The notes under the pieces: generated by a model
What the model was told of the DNA's origin: nothing
What the model saw: the letters and a program-made list of their open reading frames with translations, nothing else
The model's database searches: none
Made by a program: the position numbers and the translations under genes
Shown here: positions 30,041 to 38,312 of the stretch, piece after piece
Position numbering within the stretch: the stretch's first letter is position 1
How the letters are laid out: the number at the start of each line of letters is the position of its first letter
Assembly: GCA_903869265.1 (NCBI GenBank)
Contig: CAIPYE010000003.1
Location: 1-64,000, forward strand
Source: an uncultured delta proteobacterium
GTDB taxonomy: Bacteria; Desulfobacterota; Desulfobulbia; Desulfobulbales; Desulfurivibrionaceae
Length of the DNA: 64,000 nucleotides
Reading direction: 5' to 3'

Positions 30041-33000
30041 TCAATACCGCTCGAAATCACCATCCCCGGCGCCTGGCAGGGAGAGCTTCACCCCTTTGCC
30101 CTTGCCGCCGGATGTTTTTTTCGCTGCAGGCTTGGACATGCCGGGCACAGGCAGAGCACGGCCCTGAGGCCGGAACTTGGCTTCCGTCTCCACCTTGAAA
30201 AATGCGATGGTTTCCTGGAGATGTGCCGCCTGGGCGGTCAACTCCTCGCTGGTGGACGCCATTTCTTCGGCCGCGGCGCTGTTGGCCTGAATTACCTGGT
30301 CGAACTGCTGGATCGCCCTGGCATTTTCATCGATGCCCCTGGCCTGCTCGTTGCTGGCCGCATCGATCTCATGGACCAGCTCGGCGGTTTTCTGGATTTG
30401 CGGCACGATATCGTTGATGAGCTTGCCCGCGTTGGATGCGGTTTCCACACTGGCTCCGGCAACGCCTTTAATCTCCTGGGCTGACACCTGGCTCCGCTCG
30501 GCCAATTTGCGCACCTCAGCCGCCACCACGGCAAAGCCCTTGCCATGTTCTCCGGCCCTGGCCGCCTCAATGGCGGCATTCAACGCCAGCAGGTTGGTCT
30601 GGCGGGCTATTTCCTCGATGAGTTCAATCTTTTTGGCGATAAGCTGCATGGCTGCCACGGTTTCCCCAACCGCCTTGCCGCCATCCACCGCATCGGCCGC
30701 GGCCTTGGTGGAAATGGCCGCAGTCTGCCGGGCGTGGTCGGCGGTCTGGGCCACGGTACTGGCCAGCTCCTCCATGGAGGAGGAAATTTCCTCCACTGCG
30801 GCGGCCTGTTCGCTGGCACCCTGGGAGACCTGCTGGGAGCTGCTGCTCAATTCCTGGCTGCCGCTGGCAACCTGATCGGAAGCGCCGCGCACATCGGTGA
30901 TGATCTCCTTGAGCTTCTCCACCATGTCTTGCAAGGCCTGAATCAAATCATCCTGTTCACTGCGCTTCGTCATCTTGACCAGCAGATTGCCGCCGGCAAT
31001 ATCCCGGGCCGTTTCGGTAATCTCGTTCAAAGCGCCGATGAGAGTGTTCAACGCCGAACCGATACCGTCGAATATCTGCTTCACCGAATCGGTATCCGTG
31101 TCTGCGGGACCGGTTTCAATGGCACAGGAGATATCGCCCTCGGCGATCTTTTCAAGACACTCCACCAGTTTCTGCGTTTCAACGGATTGATAGCTGGCGA
31201 TCTTTTCCGCAACCCTGGCTGCCTGCTTGATCGCCGTTTGATCGCTTACCACCTCAAAGGCGCCGATGATCTTACCCTCCTCGTCGCGAAGCGGGGTGGC
31301 GCTGTAGGTGATATCCAGGTCCAGCCCCCCCGGGTGGGCATCGGTTTCGCTGTTGGCATTTTGGCCGCTCCGCATGGCCTGACCGCAGGCACAACGCTCA
31401 GTCTTGCAATCCGAGGTGCTGAAATGATCGTAACATCTGGTGCCGACGAGCTGGGCCGCAGTCTTGCCGCCGACCTTGGCCCCCAGTTCGTTCATGTACT
31501 GCACGTTGAAATCATTGTCGATGATCATGGCCGGGGTGGGCATGGTGTCCAGCAAGCCCACCAACCGGGCCATGGTATTGTTGATCCCTTCGACGATCCT
31601 TTTGAATTCCCCCTGATGCTTGGAGGCATCGGCCCGGGTATTGAGCTTCCCTTCCACCGCAGCCTTGGAGAGCATCCCCACATCGGTGGCCACGGCCCCG
31701 ACCACCGCAGTGCAGGCATTGAAAGCATCGGCGATGGACTGGAAGGTTTTACGGACTTCGGCGGTATCGGCATCACTTGGAGCAGGTGTTATCGAGCAGG
31801 AAGTATCGCCCTTGGAAAGCTTGTTCATGCAGGAAACGACCTTCTCGGTTTCGACGTTCTGATACTCGGCAACCTTCTGAGACAGACGGGCAGCCTTCTT
31901 CACCGCAGTCTGGTCGCTCACCACCTCGAAGGCCCCGATAATCTTGCCTGCTTCATCGCGAAGCGGTATGCCGCTGTATGCGATATCCAAATCAAGCCCC
32001 GCCGGATGGGCATCGGTTTCACTGCTGGCGTTTTGTCCGCTTCGCATGGCCTGGCCACAGGCGCAGCGGTCAGTCTTGCAATCCGCAGTCTTGAAATGGT
32101 CGTAGCAATTGCTCCCGACGAGCTGGGCCGGGGTCTTGCCGCCAACCTTGGCGCCCAGCTCGTTCATATACTGGATGGTATAATCATTGTCGATGATCAT
32201 GGCCGGGGCAGGCATGGCGTCGAGCAACCCCACCAGCCGCGCCATGGTATTGTTGAGCCCTTCAATGATCTTTCTGTAATCGCCCCGGTGTTTCGTTGCA
32301 TCGGCGCGGGTGCTGAGTTTTCCTGCCACCGCTGCCTGGGTAAGCATTTCAACCTCTGCCACCATACCCTTGATCGACTCCGCCATTTTGCCCATGGCGA
32401 CTTGAAGCATTCCGGTCTCGTCGCTGGAGGTGGTGTCGAGTTGCACCTCGGTGTTGCCCTCGGCAATCCGGTGGGCAGCCTCCAGACAAGCTGCGATTGG
32501 CCGGGTGATGGAACGGGTAATGAACCAGGCAAGCGCCCCACCCAAGAGCAGAGCTACAATTCCCATGAGCAGGATCAGCCACTTGGTGAAACCTGCCAGC
32601 TGATCGGCATCCCCGCCAACACGCTCCACCTCCTTGACCTGGTACTGTCCCATTTCCTTAAGCGCCTTGAAATAGGCGGTCTGCACATCCCTGAACTTCC
32701 CGAACAGTGCAACAGAGGCATCTTTCACCCTGCCCTGGTGGAGCATGTCCACCATAAGGCTGAGCTGCTCCTGATACGCCTTTCTGGTATCAATGAGGGT
32801 GGCAAGATACGCCTTACCCGTATCCGACTTCACTATCTCCTGCAAATGGACAAGATCCTTGGTGATCTTCTCCTGCGTTTCGTTAATGCGGGCATTTTCT
32901 TTTTTAATGGTCTCGGCATCCGGCTGAATGATCATGTTGCGCAACGACCGGGCGATGACATTGGCGTCTTCATTCATGTCATTGAGCTGTTCCACTTTCT

Positions 33001-33145
33001 GGAACTTGTCATGCACCACCCCCATGATCAGCGCATCCAGCCTGTTGACATTGAAATAGCCCACCGAGGCCACCAGTGCCAGCAGAAGCAGCATACAGCC
33101 AAAAGCCGCATTCAATCTTTGTCCGATATTCATGTTCTTCAGCAT
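30041..33145 (-). CDS. Methyl-accepting chemotaxis protein MCP4 with tandem four-cysteine PAS modules
   Basis: 1034 aa from the ATG at 33145. TM1 is ~13-32, a helical 4HB-type periplasmic domain 33-188, TM2 ~189-210, and HAMP 211-264. Two copies of a ~224-residue unit follow. Each has a HAMP-like LSxAAVxGKLxTRADAxKHxG segment plus a PAS domain with four cysteines: C347/C356/C361/C363, then C571/C580/C585/C587. A third HAMP-like unit leads to the signalling domain (~760-980). The tail is GDFERY. It is the promoter-distal end of the cluster (first transcribed), with its own terminator, and is much longer than typical receptors (~550 aa). Confidence 0.93.
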   Translation of the reverse strand: MLKNMNIGQRLNAAFGCMLLLLALVASVGYFNVNRLDALIMGVVHDKFQKVEQLNDMNEDANVIARSLRNMIIQPDAETIKKENARINETQEKITKDLVHLQEIVKSDTGKAYLATLIDTRKAYQEQLSLMVDMLHQGRVKDASVALFGKFRDVQTAYFKALKEMGQYQVKEVERVGGDADQLAGFTKWLILLMGIVALLLGGALAWFITRSITRPIAACLEAAHRIAEGNTEVQLDTTSSDETGMLQVAMGKMAESIKGMVAEVEMLTQAAVAGKLSTRADATKHRGDYRKIIEGLNNTMARLVGLLDAMPAPAMIIDNDYTIQYMNELGAKVGGKTPAQLVGSNCYDHFKTADCKTDRCACGQAMRSGQNASSETDAHPAGLDLDIAYSGIPLRDEAGKIIGAFEVVSDQTAVKKAARLSQKVAEYQNVETEKVVSCMNKLSKGDTSCSITPAPSDADTAEVRKTFQSIADAFNACTAVVGAVATDVGMLSKAAVEGKLNTRADASKHQGEFKRIVEGINNTMARLVGLLDTMPTPAMIIDNDFNVQYMNELGAKVGGKTAAQLVGTRCYDHFSTSDCKTERCACGQAMRSGQNANSETDAHPGGLDLDITYSATPLRDEEGKIIGAFEVVSDQTAIKQAARVAEKIASYQSVETQKLVECLEKIAEGDISCAIETGPADTDTDSVKQIFDGIGSALNTLIGALNEITETARDIAGGNLLVKMTKRSEQDDLIQALQDMVEKLKEIITDVRGASDQVASGSQELSSSSQQVSQGASEQAAAVEEISSSMEELASTVAQTADHARQTAAISTKAAADAVDGGKAVGETVAAMQLIAKKIELIEEIARQTNLLALNAAIEAARAGEHGKGFAVVAAEVRKLAERSQVSAQEIKGVAGASVETASNAGKLINDIVPQIQKTAELVHEIDAASNEQARGIDENARAIQQFDQVIQANSAAAEEMASTSEELTAQAAHLQETIAFFKVETEAKFRPQGRALPVPGMSKPAAKKTSGGKGKGVKLSLPGAGDGDFERY

Positions 33146-33279
33146 GGTCCACACCCCTTGTGGCAATAAATGATTTGTAAAAACCCCCGAGAGGGACAAT
33201 CAAAACGACGACCCAAAAGACCTCGCCTGCCGGGCAGTGAATTTCAGCCGGCGAAACCGCATGACGAAACGATGCCCAG

Positions 33280-33333
33280 GTAGGTGCAAACACCTACATT
33301 TCCATGCTATGTAAAATTGACAGGGAATGTCAA
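33280..33333. repeat. Two short inverted repeats upstream of MCP4
   Basis: GTAGGTG-CAAA-CACCTAC (33280-33297) and TTGACA-GGGAA-TGTCAA (33317-33333). On the minus strand the second provides a perfect -35 TTGACA (33333-33328), but the matching -10 (ATAGCA, 33310-33305) is weak. This would suit an activated or repressed promoter; operator function is inferred only from symmetry. Confidence 0.35.
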
Positions 33334-33376
33334 ACAGAAAAAATAAGGGGCACTATTGAACAGGGTACACTGAATG

Positions 33377-34213
33377 CTAGGAATACCGGGCGGCAAGGGA
33401 CAGGCAGCATTGGCCTTCTTCGCGGCGGCCATGCTTGAGACAACCGTTCCCGTAGAGCACGGCCTTGCGGACCAGCTCCTTGCGGGCAAGGCAAAACTGG
33501 ACGGGAGTGAGAGAGGCGGAGGAAAGGAGCTTTTCTAGAGCCCGGATGCGGAAGCGGTCCATGCCGGTCTGAAACCGGACGGAGACCTGATCCTCCCTGC
33601 CGCCGTGTTTGATAGTCAGCGGCGCATCCACCAGAAGAAATGGCTGCGCAACACTGGCCCGGAGCCAAAGTTCGTAATCCTCGCAGCAGGGAAAACTTTC
33701 GTCGAACAACCCGATCCGGTCGAACAACTCCCGCCGAACCATGACCGTGGACATGCCCACCACGCACAGCTCAAGACTCCGGGCGAAGATATCGCCCCCC
33801 TCCTTGGCGTGTCGTTTTTTCTGGTTGAGATGCTGGCCGTTGCGAAACCAGATTTCCTGGGTGTGGGAGATGAGCTGGTGCGGCTGGGTCTCCATGGCTG
33901 CAACCTGGAGCGCCAGCTTGTTGCGGGTGAACTGGTCGTCTGAATCGAGAAAGGCGAGAAGGGGATGGCTGGCCGCCCTGATCCCGGCATTCCGGGCTGC
34001 GGCCGGGCCAAGGTTTTCCTGACGCAGGCTGACAAGCGCCTTGCCGTGAGAGGCGAGCAGCAGTTGGGTCTCGTCGGTGGAGCCGTCGTCCACCACAATG
34101 AGTTCGAAGTTGGCGTAGGTCTGGGCGAGGACAGAATCAATGGCCTGGGCCAGAAAACCGGCCCGGTTATGGGTGGGGATGATAACGGAAACTGGGGTGG
34201 CAGGAGAAGGCAT
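33377..34213 (-). CDS. Family 2 glycosyltransferase
   Basis: 278 aa. The N-terminal GT-A fold shows VSVIIPTHNRAGFLAQAIDSVL, the nucleotide-sugar region VVDDGSTD and the metal-binding DSDD (in LAFLDSDDQF). GLFDESFPCCEDYELWLR supplies the ED acceptor-side motif. It transfers a sugar from an NDP-sugar to an unknown acceptor. There are no membrane segments. Its ATG overlaps the birA stop by 1 nt (TAATG), so it is translationally coupled to birA despite the unrelated function. Confidence 0.88.
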   Translation of the reverse strand: MPSPATPVSVIIPTHNRAGFLAQAIDSVLAQTYANFELIVVDDGSTDETQLLLASHGKALVSLRQENLGPAAARNAGIRAASHPLLAFLDSDDQFTRNKLALQVAAMETQPHQLISHTQEIWFRNGQHLNQKKRHAKEGGDIFARSLELCVVGMSTVMVRRELFDRIGLFDESFPCCEDYELWLRASVAQPFLLVDAPLTIKHGGREDQVSVRFQTGMDRFRIRALEKLLSSASLTPVQFCLARKELVRKAVLYGNGCLKHGRREEGQCCLSLAARYS

Positions 34214-35139
34214 TAATCAATATACAACAATTCTCCCGAATGTTCGACGATCTCAACCCCGCTCTCAAGCTGGCGAAGAACGATGCCTCCGTCCGAGGAA
34301 AGCCCCAGCACCTCCGCCCGGTATTGGGGCTGCTGCTGGACATCGAACCCGAACCAGACTCTGCGGCCCACGGTGTCGCTCAGCTCCCGCCAACCACCAA
34401 GCAGCAGGCTCTCCGGCAGGTGCGCGCCGGAGCCGTCGTCCGCAGCCAATCGCTGGGCCTCGTCATGGCAGAGCAGGCCGAAAGACCAGGAAAACTTGGC
34501 CAAAAGCCGGGCGGCAAAAGCAGTCAGATCGGTATCACGCCCAAGGATCTCCTTCATGGACACCGCCGTTGATCCAAGCTCTGCGGGAAAGGCCAGATTG
34601 TTGACGTTAAGACCCACCCCGATCAGCACATATTCCTCGGCAAAGGTGGCGCTGGTAAACGATTCGCAGAGCACCCCGCAGATCTTGCGCCCTGCCACAT
34701 GCACATCATTGACCCATTTGAGGCGCGCATCGATGCCGTAACTGCGCACTGCCTCGCAACAGGCCATGCCAGCGGCAAGGGGATAGAGGCGCATGCTCTC
34801 GGGCAGCAGGGTGTTAGCCATGACCAGGGTCAGCCAGAGACCGCCGACCGGCGCGTGCCAGGTCCGCTGGAACCGGCCACGACCATCGCTGAGTTCATCG
34901 GCAAGAAAAACCATGCCGCTGGGGCAGGACTGGCCGCGGGCCTCAAACTCATTGATCCGCTGCCGGGCAAGGGGCATCAGCCGTTCGGCCTGGGGCAGAT
35001 GAAGGATGGTGCTGCCCACCGGCGCGCCATAACGGTACACAGCCTGGACAACTTCGGCGGGATAATGGAGCAAACGGGAAGAAATCTCCTCGGCGGAGAT
35101 GAGTTGCTGGACGGATTGAAAGGAGAGAGGCTCAACCAT
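34213..35139 (-). CDS. birA: Biotin--protein ligase
   Basis: 308 aa. The catalytic core has GRGRFQRTWHAPVGGLWLTL (the GRGR-x6-W biotinyl-AMP loop) and RLKWVNDVHVAGRKICGVLCE, with a C-terminal SH3-like domain (GLSSDGGIVLRQLESG). There is no HTH repressor domain at the N-terminus, only a ~45-residue extension, so it is a ligase without BioR/BirA-type DNA binding. It lies downstream of the acetyl-CoA carboxylase genes whose carrier subunit it should modify. Confidence 0.9.
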   Translation of the reverse strand: MVEPLSFQSVQQLISAEEISSRLLHYPAEVVQAVYRYGAPVGSTILHLPQAERLMPLARQRINEFEARGQSCPSGMVFLADELSDGRGRFQRTWHAPVGGLWLTLVMANTLLPESMRLYPLAAGMACCEAVRSYGIDARLKWVNDVHVAGRKICGVLCESFTSATFAEEYVLIGVGLNVNNLAFPAELGSTAVSMKEILGRDTDLTAFAARLLAKFSWSFGLLCHDEAQRLAADDGSGAHLPESLLLGGWRELSDTVGRRVWFGFDVQQQPQYRAEVLGLSSDGGIVLRQLESGVEIVEHSGELLYID

Positions 35140-35188
35140 TGGTAGTTATGTCGCGGAAATCAAAAAACAGGCTCAAGCAGCCCCACAA

Positions 35189-35337
35189 GAGTAACCGTCC
35201 AGCAGCGACCGCTTCGCTGCTGCCGCAGATGCGCGCAAGAGGCCTGCGAAGTGTGCTAGTGCACACGAGCAGGCCGATGACAGCTAAGCGAGCACGCGAG
35301 ACTGCGAAGCAGATGTGGTGCTGCTGGACGGTTACTC
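35189..35337. repeat. 149-bp palindromic element with 18-bp terminal inverted repeats
   Basis: The perfect outer arms are GAGTAACCGTCCAGCAGC (35189-35206) and its complement (35320-35337). Nested inside are GCTTCGC/GCGAAGC (35211-35217/35304-35310), then GGCCTGC/GCAGGCC (35241-35247/35269-35275) enclosing GTGTGC-TAGT-GCACAC (35251-35266). The whole would fold as one long interrupted hairpin. The right arm contains the stop codon of the carrier-subunit gene (35332-35334). It encodes no protein. It could be a MITE-like element or a structured mRNA region; no target-site duplication is evident. Confidence 0.75.
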
Positions 35338-35979
35338 CCATTCAGCTTTGACGCGGGTGATAATCCTCTGGATCATGGGCAGCTTCTCCTGGGAACAGAT
35401 GCCCAGCAGCGGCTCACCCTGGGACACGCTGACCCCCGGCTGGAAATACACGGAATGGATGATCCCCGGCTCCCCGGCATAATAGACCGGAGTATCACGT
35501 TTCATCAGGGACATGGTGAGAATCTCGTCGCCGGGTTTGATAGAAACCCCCCGTTGGCCATGCTTGTCGATCTTGGCCTGCAGGTCGAGGGAAAAGAAAT
35601 ACTTGGCCCGCTCGGGCGCATTGAAGGGTTCCAACACCTGACGAAGAATATTCTCGATGATTTCGCGCTTTTTCAACGGATGACGGATGGTGAGGATCTT
35701 CTCCCCAGCCTCGACAAACTGGCCTTCCAGGTCGCGGCGGATGAAGGAAACCACCCCGTTGATCGACGAGTAGATCTTCTTCTGGTTCCCCTCCCGCAGC
35801 ATTTCATAAAGAAGGGTGCCCCGGATATGGTGCCACTCCCCGGACGGCCCTTCCACCTCGGCATCTTCCTTCACCCGGAAACGGACCTGACCGGTATGGG
35901 CGGTGCACACATCCATGTAGTCAAAGGGATCGGAACGATACTTGCCAATTATTGCGTCGAAATCTATTTCGTCAGTCAT
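35332..35979 (-). CDS. Biotin carboxyl-carrier-like subunit of acetyl-CoA carboxylase
   Basis: 215 aa. The C-terminal ~75 residues fit a biotinyl domain: VSIKPGDEILTMSLMKRD, then GEPGIIHSVYFQPGVSVSQGEPLLGI. K160 in LMKRD occupies the place of the biotinyl lysine of the usual EAMKME. Residues ~68-98 (IYSSINGVVSFIRRDLEGQFVEAGEKILTI) look like a second half-biotinyl hammerhead. It is longer and more divergent than AccB. It is the third gene of the minus-strand accC - accAD - carrier operon, upstream of birA. Its stop codon lies in the 149-bp palindrome. Confidence 0.75.
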   Translation of the reverse strand: MTDEIDFDAIIGKYRSDPFDYMDVCTAHTGQVRFRVKEDAEVEGPSGEWHHIRGTLLYEMLREGNQKKIYSSINGVVSFIRRDLEGQFVEAGEKILTIRHPLKKREIIENILRQVLEPFNAPERAKYFFSLDLQAKIDKHGQRGVSIKPGDEILTMSLMKRDTPVYYAGEPGIIHSVYFQPGVSVSQGEPLLGICSQEKLPMIQRIITRVKAEWE

Positions 35980-36035
35980 CGCAAACCGTCGTGAATTAAC
36001 AATTAGCTATCAGCTGCCAGCTATCAACTGTCAGC

Positions 36036-38291
36036 TCATCTATAATACAGATTGCCGCCGCCCATGGTCAGCAGGGACTTGTGGAGATTGTGCCGGAACT
36101 CCCGGCGATCCCAGATGCCCTGGATGTGTCCCCGCTGTAAAGCATTGCGGGCGTTATGGTAATCGGGGGGGATATCCTCGCCGGTGGTGTCGCGAATAAC
36201 CCGAGGCCCGGCAAAACCCACCCGACTGGAGCGGATGGCGAACTGGTACGGCGAACAGCCCAAGAAACTCGCCACCGGTCCGGCATAGGAATTGTTGTCG
36301 TAGACCACGATGTACAGCCCGCCGGAGTCGATGTATTCCCGCACCGCCATGGTGCACTTGGGCATCTGCACCACACCCAGAGTGCCCTCATGGATGCGGA
36401 TGCCGCCGGTGGTGTGCACATAGGCAAGCAAGGGCCGCCGCTTCAGCTTGGCCGACTCACAGGCTCGCACGAATTTTTCGCCCTCGGCGGAGCCGACCGT
36501 ACCGTTTCTGAAATCGCTGTACAGCATGGCCACCACCAGATCAACGCCCATAACCCTGGCGTCAAAGGTGATGATGCCGCTGCGCCGACCGGTTTTGGCA
36601 ATGGCGGACTGCAACTTCTTTTCAAAGCCCGGATAGGCCAGGGGATTGCCCGCGCAGACCCCGGCATTGAATTCCCGAATGGAATCCGGATCAAAGAGAT
36701 GCTTGAGATACCATTGATATTCCAGGGGGAAATGATGCCCGCAATTTTCGCAAACCCCGCCGAATTCGCCGTACAGGTCAGGCACCCAGAGGTCCTTGCA
36801 CCCCTGCTTCTCGGCATTGGGGCAAGTCACCGTCCGGTCCTCGTTGGCCAGCGGGCTGGTATAGATATCCCCGAACTCGATGGGGTCTTCCCCGCCACCG
36901 CTACCGGCAACAGGCGGTTTACCCGGACGAACCCCTGGTTTTTTCGAAATAAAATCATAGGCCGCAGTAATCGGGGAGGAAACCTGCTTGAGCAGCACGG
37001 AGCCCTCGCCGGACACATCCTGAAACACCTTTTTCACCTGTTTCTGCTGACTCTTCAGCAGATCATAGCGGAAGGTGTAATACAGCTTGGCTATACTTTT
37101 CTTCGCCTTCTGGCAGAAAGCGGAACAGGCCGAGCTCTCTTCGGAATAACCCTTGCAGGACATGGCCCGGTATTTTTTCGAACGGTAGCTGAGCAGCCGC
37201 TTGACTTCATCCTCGTTGAGGTCCCAGGAAATCTCGATATGCGGCTCTTCGACGACCTGTTCCTCGGCCTTTTTCATCGTCAATTCATAGGCGCGAAAGG
37301 CTCTGAGGCTCTTGGTTTTCAGCACCACCTCATCGGTGGCCCGGATGATCTCGCTCTTGAGCTGCCGGAAAAACCCGAAATCATCCCGTTTGGCGCCCAG
37401 AGGCGGTTCATAGACAATGCGGTCGATGGTTCCGAGCTTGAGGTTTTCCTCCGCCGTGATGTGCAGCCGCTCGGCGCAGGCCTCCACCAGCTCCTTGGGC
37501 ATCTTCTCGCCCTCGCGGATCTTGCCCTCGATGGCGGCCGCGCCTTCCGGCGAGATAACCGAATAGTAGCCATGGGAAAACATCAGCCGGACATCGGTCA
37601 TGCCCACGGCCTCGGCCCCGCCGGAGCCGCCTTCCGAGGTAACGGAGATCATCGGCACCCGCAGCTTGGCCATGGCATAGAGATTCCGCGCGATCTGCTG
37701 GCCGGCGCCGGGATAATCCTCCACCGGGAAAGAACCGGGGGTGAAGATATAGAAATGGATGGGAATGCCTTCGGTCTCGGCCACCTTCATGTAGCGCAGG
37801 GCCTTCTCGTTGCCCCAGGGCTTGCTGCAGCCGCCGTTTCGGTATTCCTCGCCATGGCCCTTCTCGTGGCCGATGACCATGACCTGCTGCATCACCGACT
37901 TGTTTTTCACCCTCCGCATGATGCTCGCCCTGGCCGCGACCATGGAAGGATCAATGCTGACCTCTTCGGCGCCGCCGAGTTCGGTGTAATCCTCGTAGAC
38001 ATTCTCAAGGATGTCTTTCAGGGAAAACCGGTGGGGATTACGGACAATGCGTACCCGGTCCATGGAACTCAAGGTCTCTTCGCAGCGCCCCTCCAGAAAA
38101 GACAGAGACTCCTCAAAGGCGTGGATTTCCTCGGACAACTGATCTTCCGTGTACTCGTAGAATTTGTCACGCAAGGCGACGAATTTTTCGCGCAGGCCGG
38201 AGAGATTGCCCCACTCGACGCCATCCTTGATCTGGCTCAGATAGCTGGTGCGTTCTTCTACCTTGAGCAGCCGCTTTCGTAAGTCTTCCAT
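36036..38291 (-). CDS. Fused acetyl-CoA carboxylase carboxyltransferase, alpha then beta
   Basis: 751 aa. Residues ~90-380 are AccA-like (VMVIGHEKGHG, ARNLYAMAKLRVPMISVTSEGGSGGAEAVG, YSVISPEGAAAI). Residues ~380-480 form a Cys-containing linker. Residues ~490-751 are AccD-like with a zinc-ribbon (C-x7-C-x16-C-x2-C), GRRSGIITFDARVMGV and TTGGIRIHEGTLGVVQM. It transfers CO2 from carboxybiotin to acetyl-CoA. The order alpha-beta is the reverse of the better-known beta-alpha fusions. An N-terminal coiled-coil (1-75) is also predicted. accC lies 21 bp upstream. Confidence 0.88.
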   Translation of the reverse strand: MEDLRKRLLKVEERTSYLSQIKDGVEWGNLSGLREKFVALRDKFYEYTEDQLSEEIHAFEESLSFLEGRCEETLSSMDRVRIVRNPHRFSLKDILENVYEDYTELGGAEEVSIDPSMVAARASIMRRVKNKSVMQQVMVIGHEKGHGEEYRNGGCSKPWGNEKALRYMKVAETEGIPIHFYIFTPGSFPVEDYPGAGQQIARNLYAMAKLRVPMISVTSEGGSGGAEAVGMTDVRLMFSHGYYSVISPEGAAAIEGKIREGEKMPKELVEACAERLHITAEENLKLGTIDRIVYEPPLGAKRDDFGFFRQLKSEIIRATDEVVLKTKSLRAFRAYELTMKKAEEQVVEEPHIEISWDLNEDEVKRLLSYRSKKYRAMSCKGYSEESSACSAFCQKAKKSIAKLYYTFRYDLLKSQQKQVKKVFQDVSGEGSVLLKQVSSPITAAYDFISKKPGVRPGKPPVAGSGGGEDPIEFGDIYTSPLANEDRTVTCPNAEKQGCKDLWVPDLYGEFGGVCENCGHHFPLEYQWYLKHLFDPDSIREFNAGVCAGNPLAYPGFEKKLQSAIAKTGRRSGIITFDARVMGVDLVVAMLYSDFRNGTVGSAEGEKFVRACESAKLKRRPLLAYVHTTGGIRIHEGTLGVVQMPKCTMAVREYIDSGGLYIVVYDNNSYAGPVASFLGCSPYQFAIRSSRVGFAGPRVIRDTTGEDIPPDYHNARNALQRGHIQGIWDRREFRHNLHKSLLTMGGGNLYYR

Positions 38292-38312
38292 AGAGTAATT
38301 ACCTATAGCTCA

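Noticed and set aside
23027..33145. Repeated sequence blocks suggesting a CRISPR or tandem array
   Set aside because: The repeats are the conserved signalling, HAMP and PAS regions of paralogous receptor genes, not short regular spacers.
30545..33169. 874-codon plus-strand open frame
   Set aside because: Antisense to MCP4; its apparent repeats only mirror the duplicated HAMP/PAS units.
36156..38282. 708-codon plus-strand open frame
   Set aside because: Antisense to the fused carboxyltransferase, whose catalytic motifs are unmistakable.
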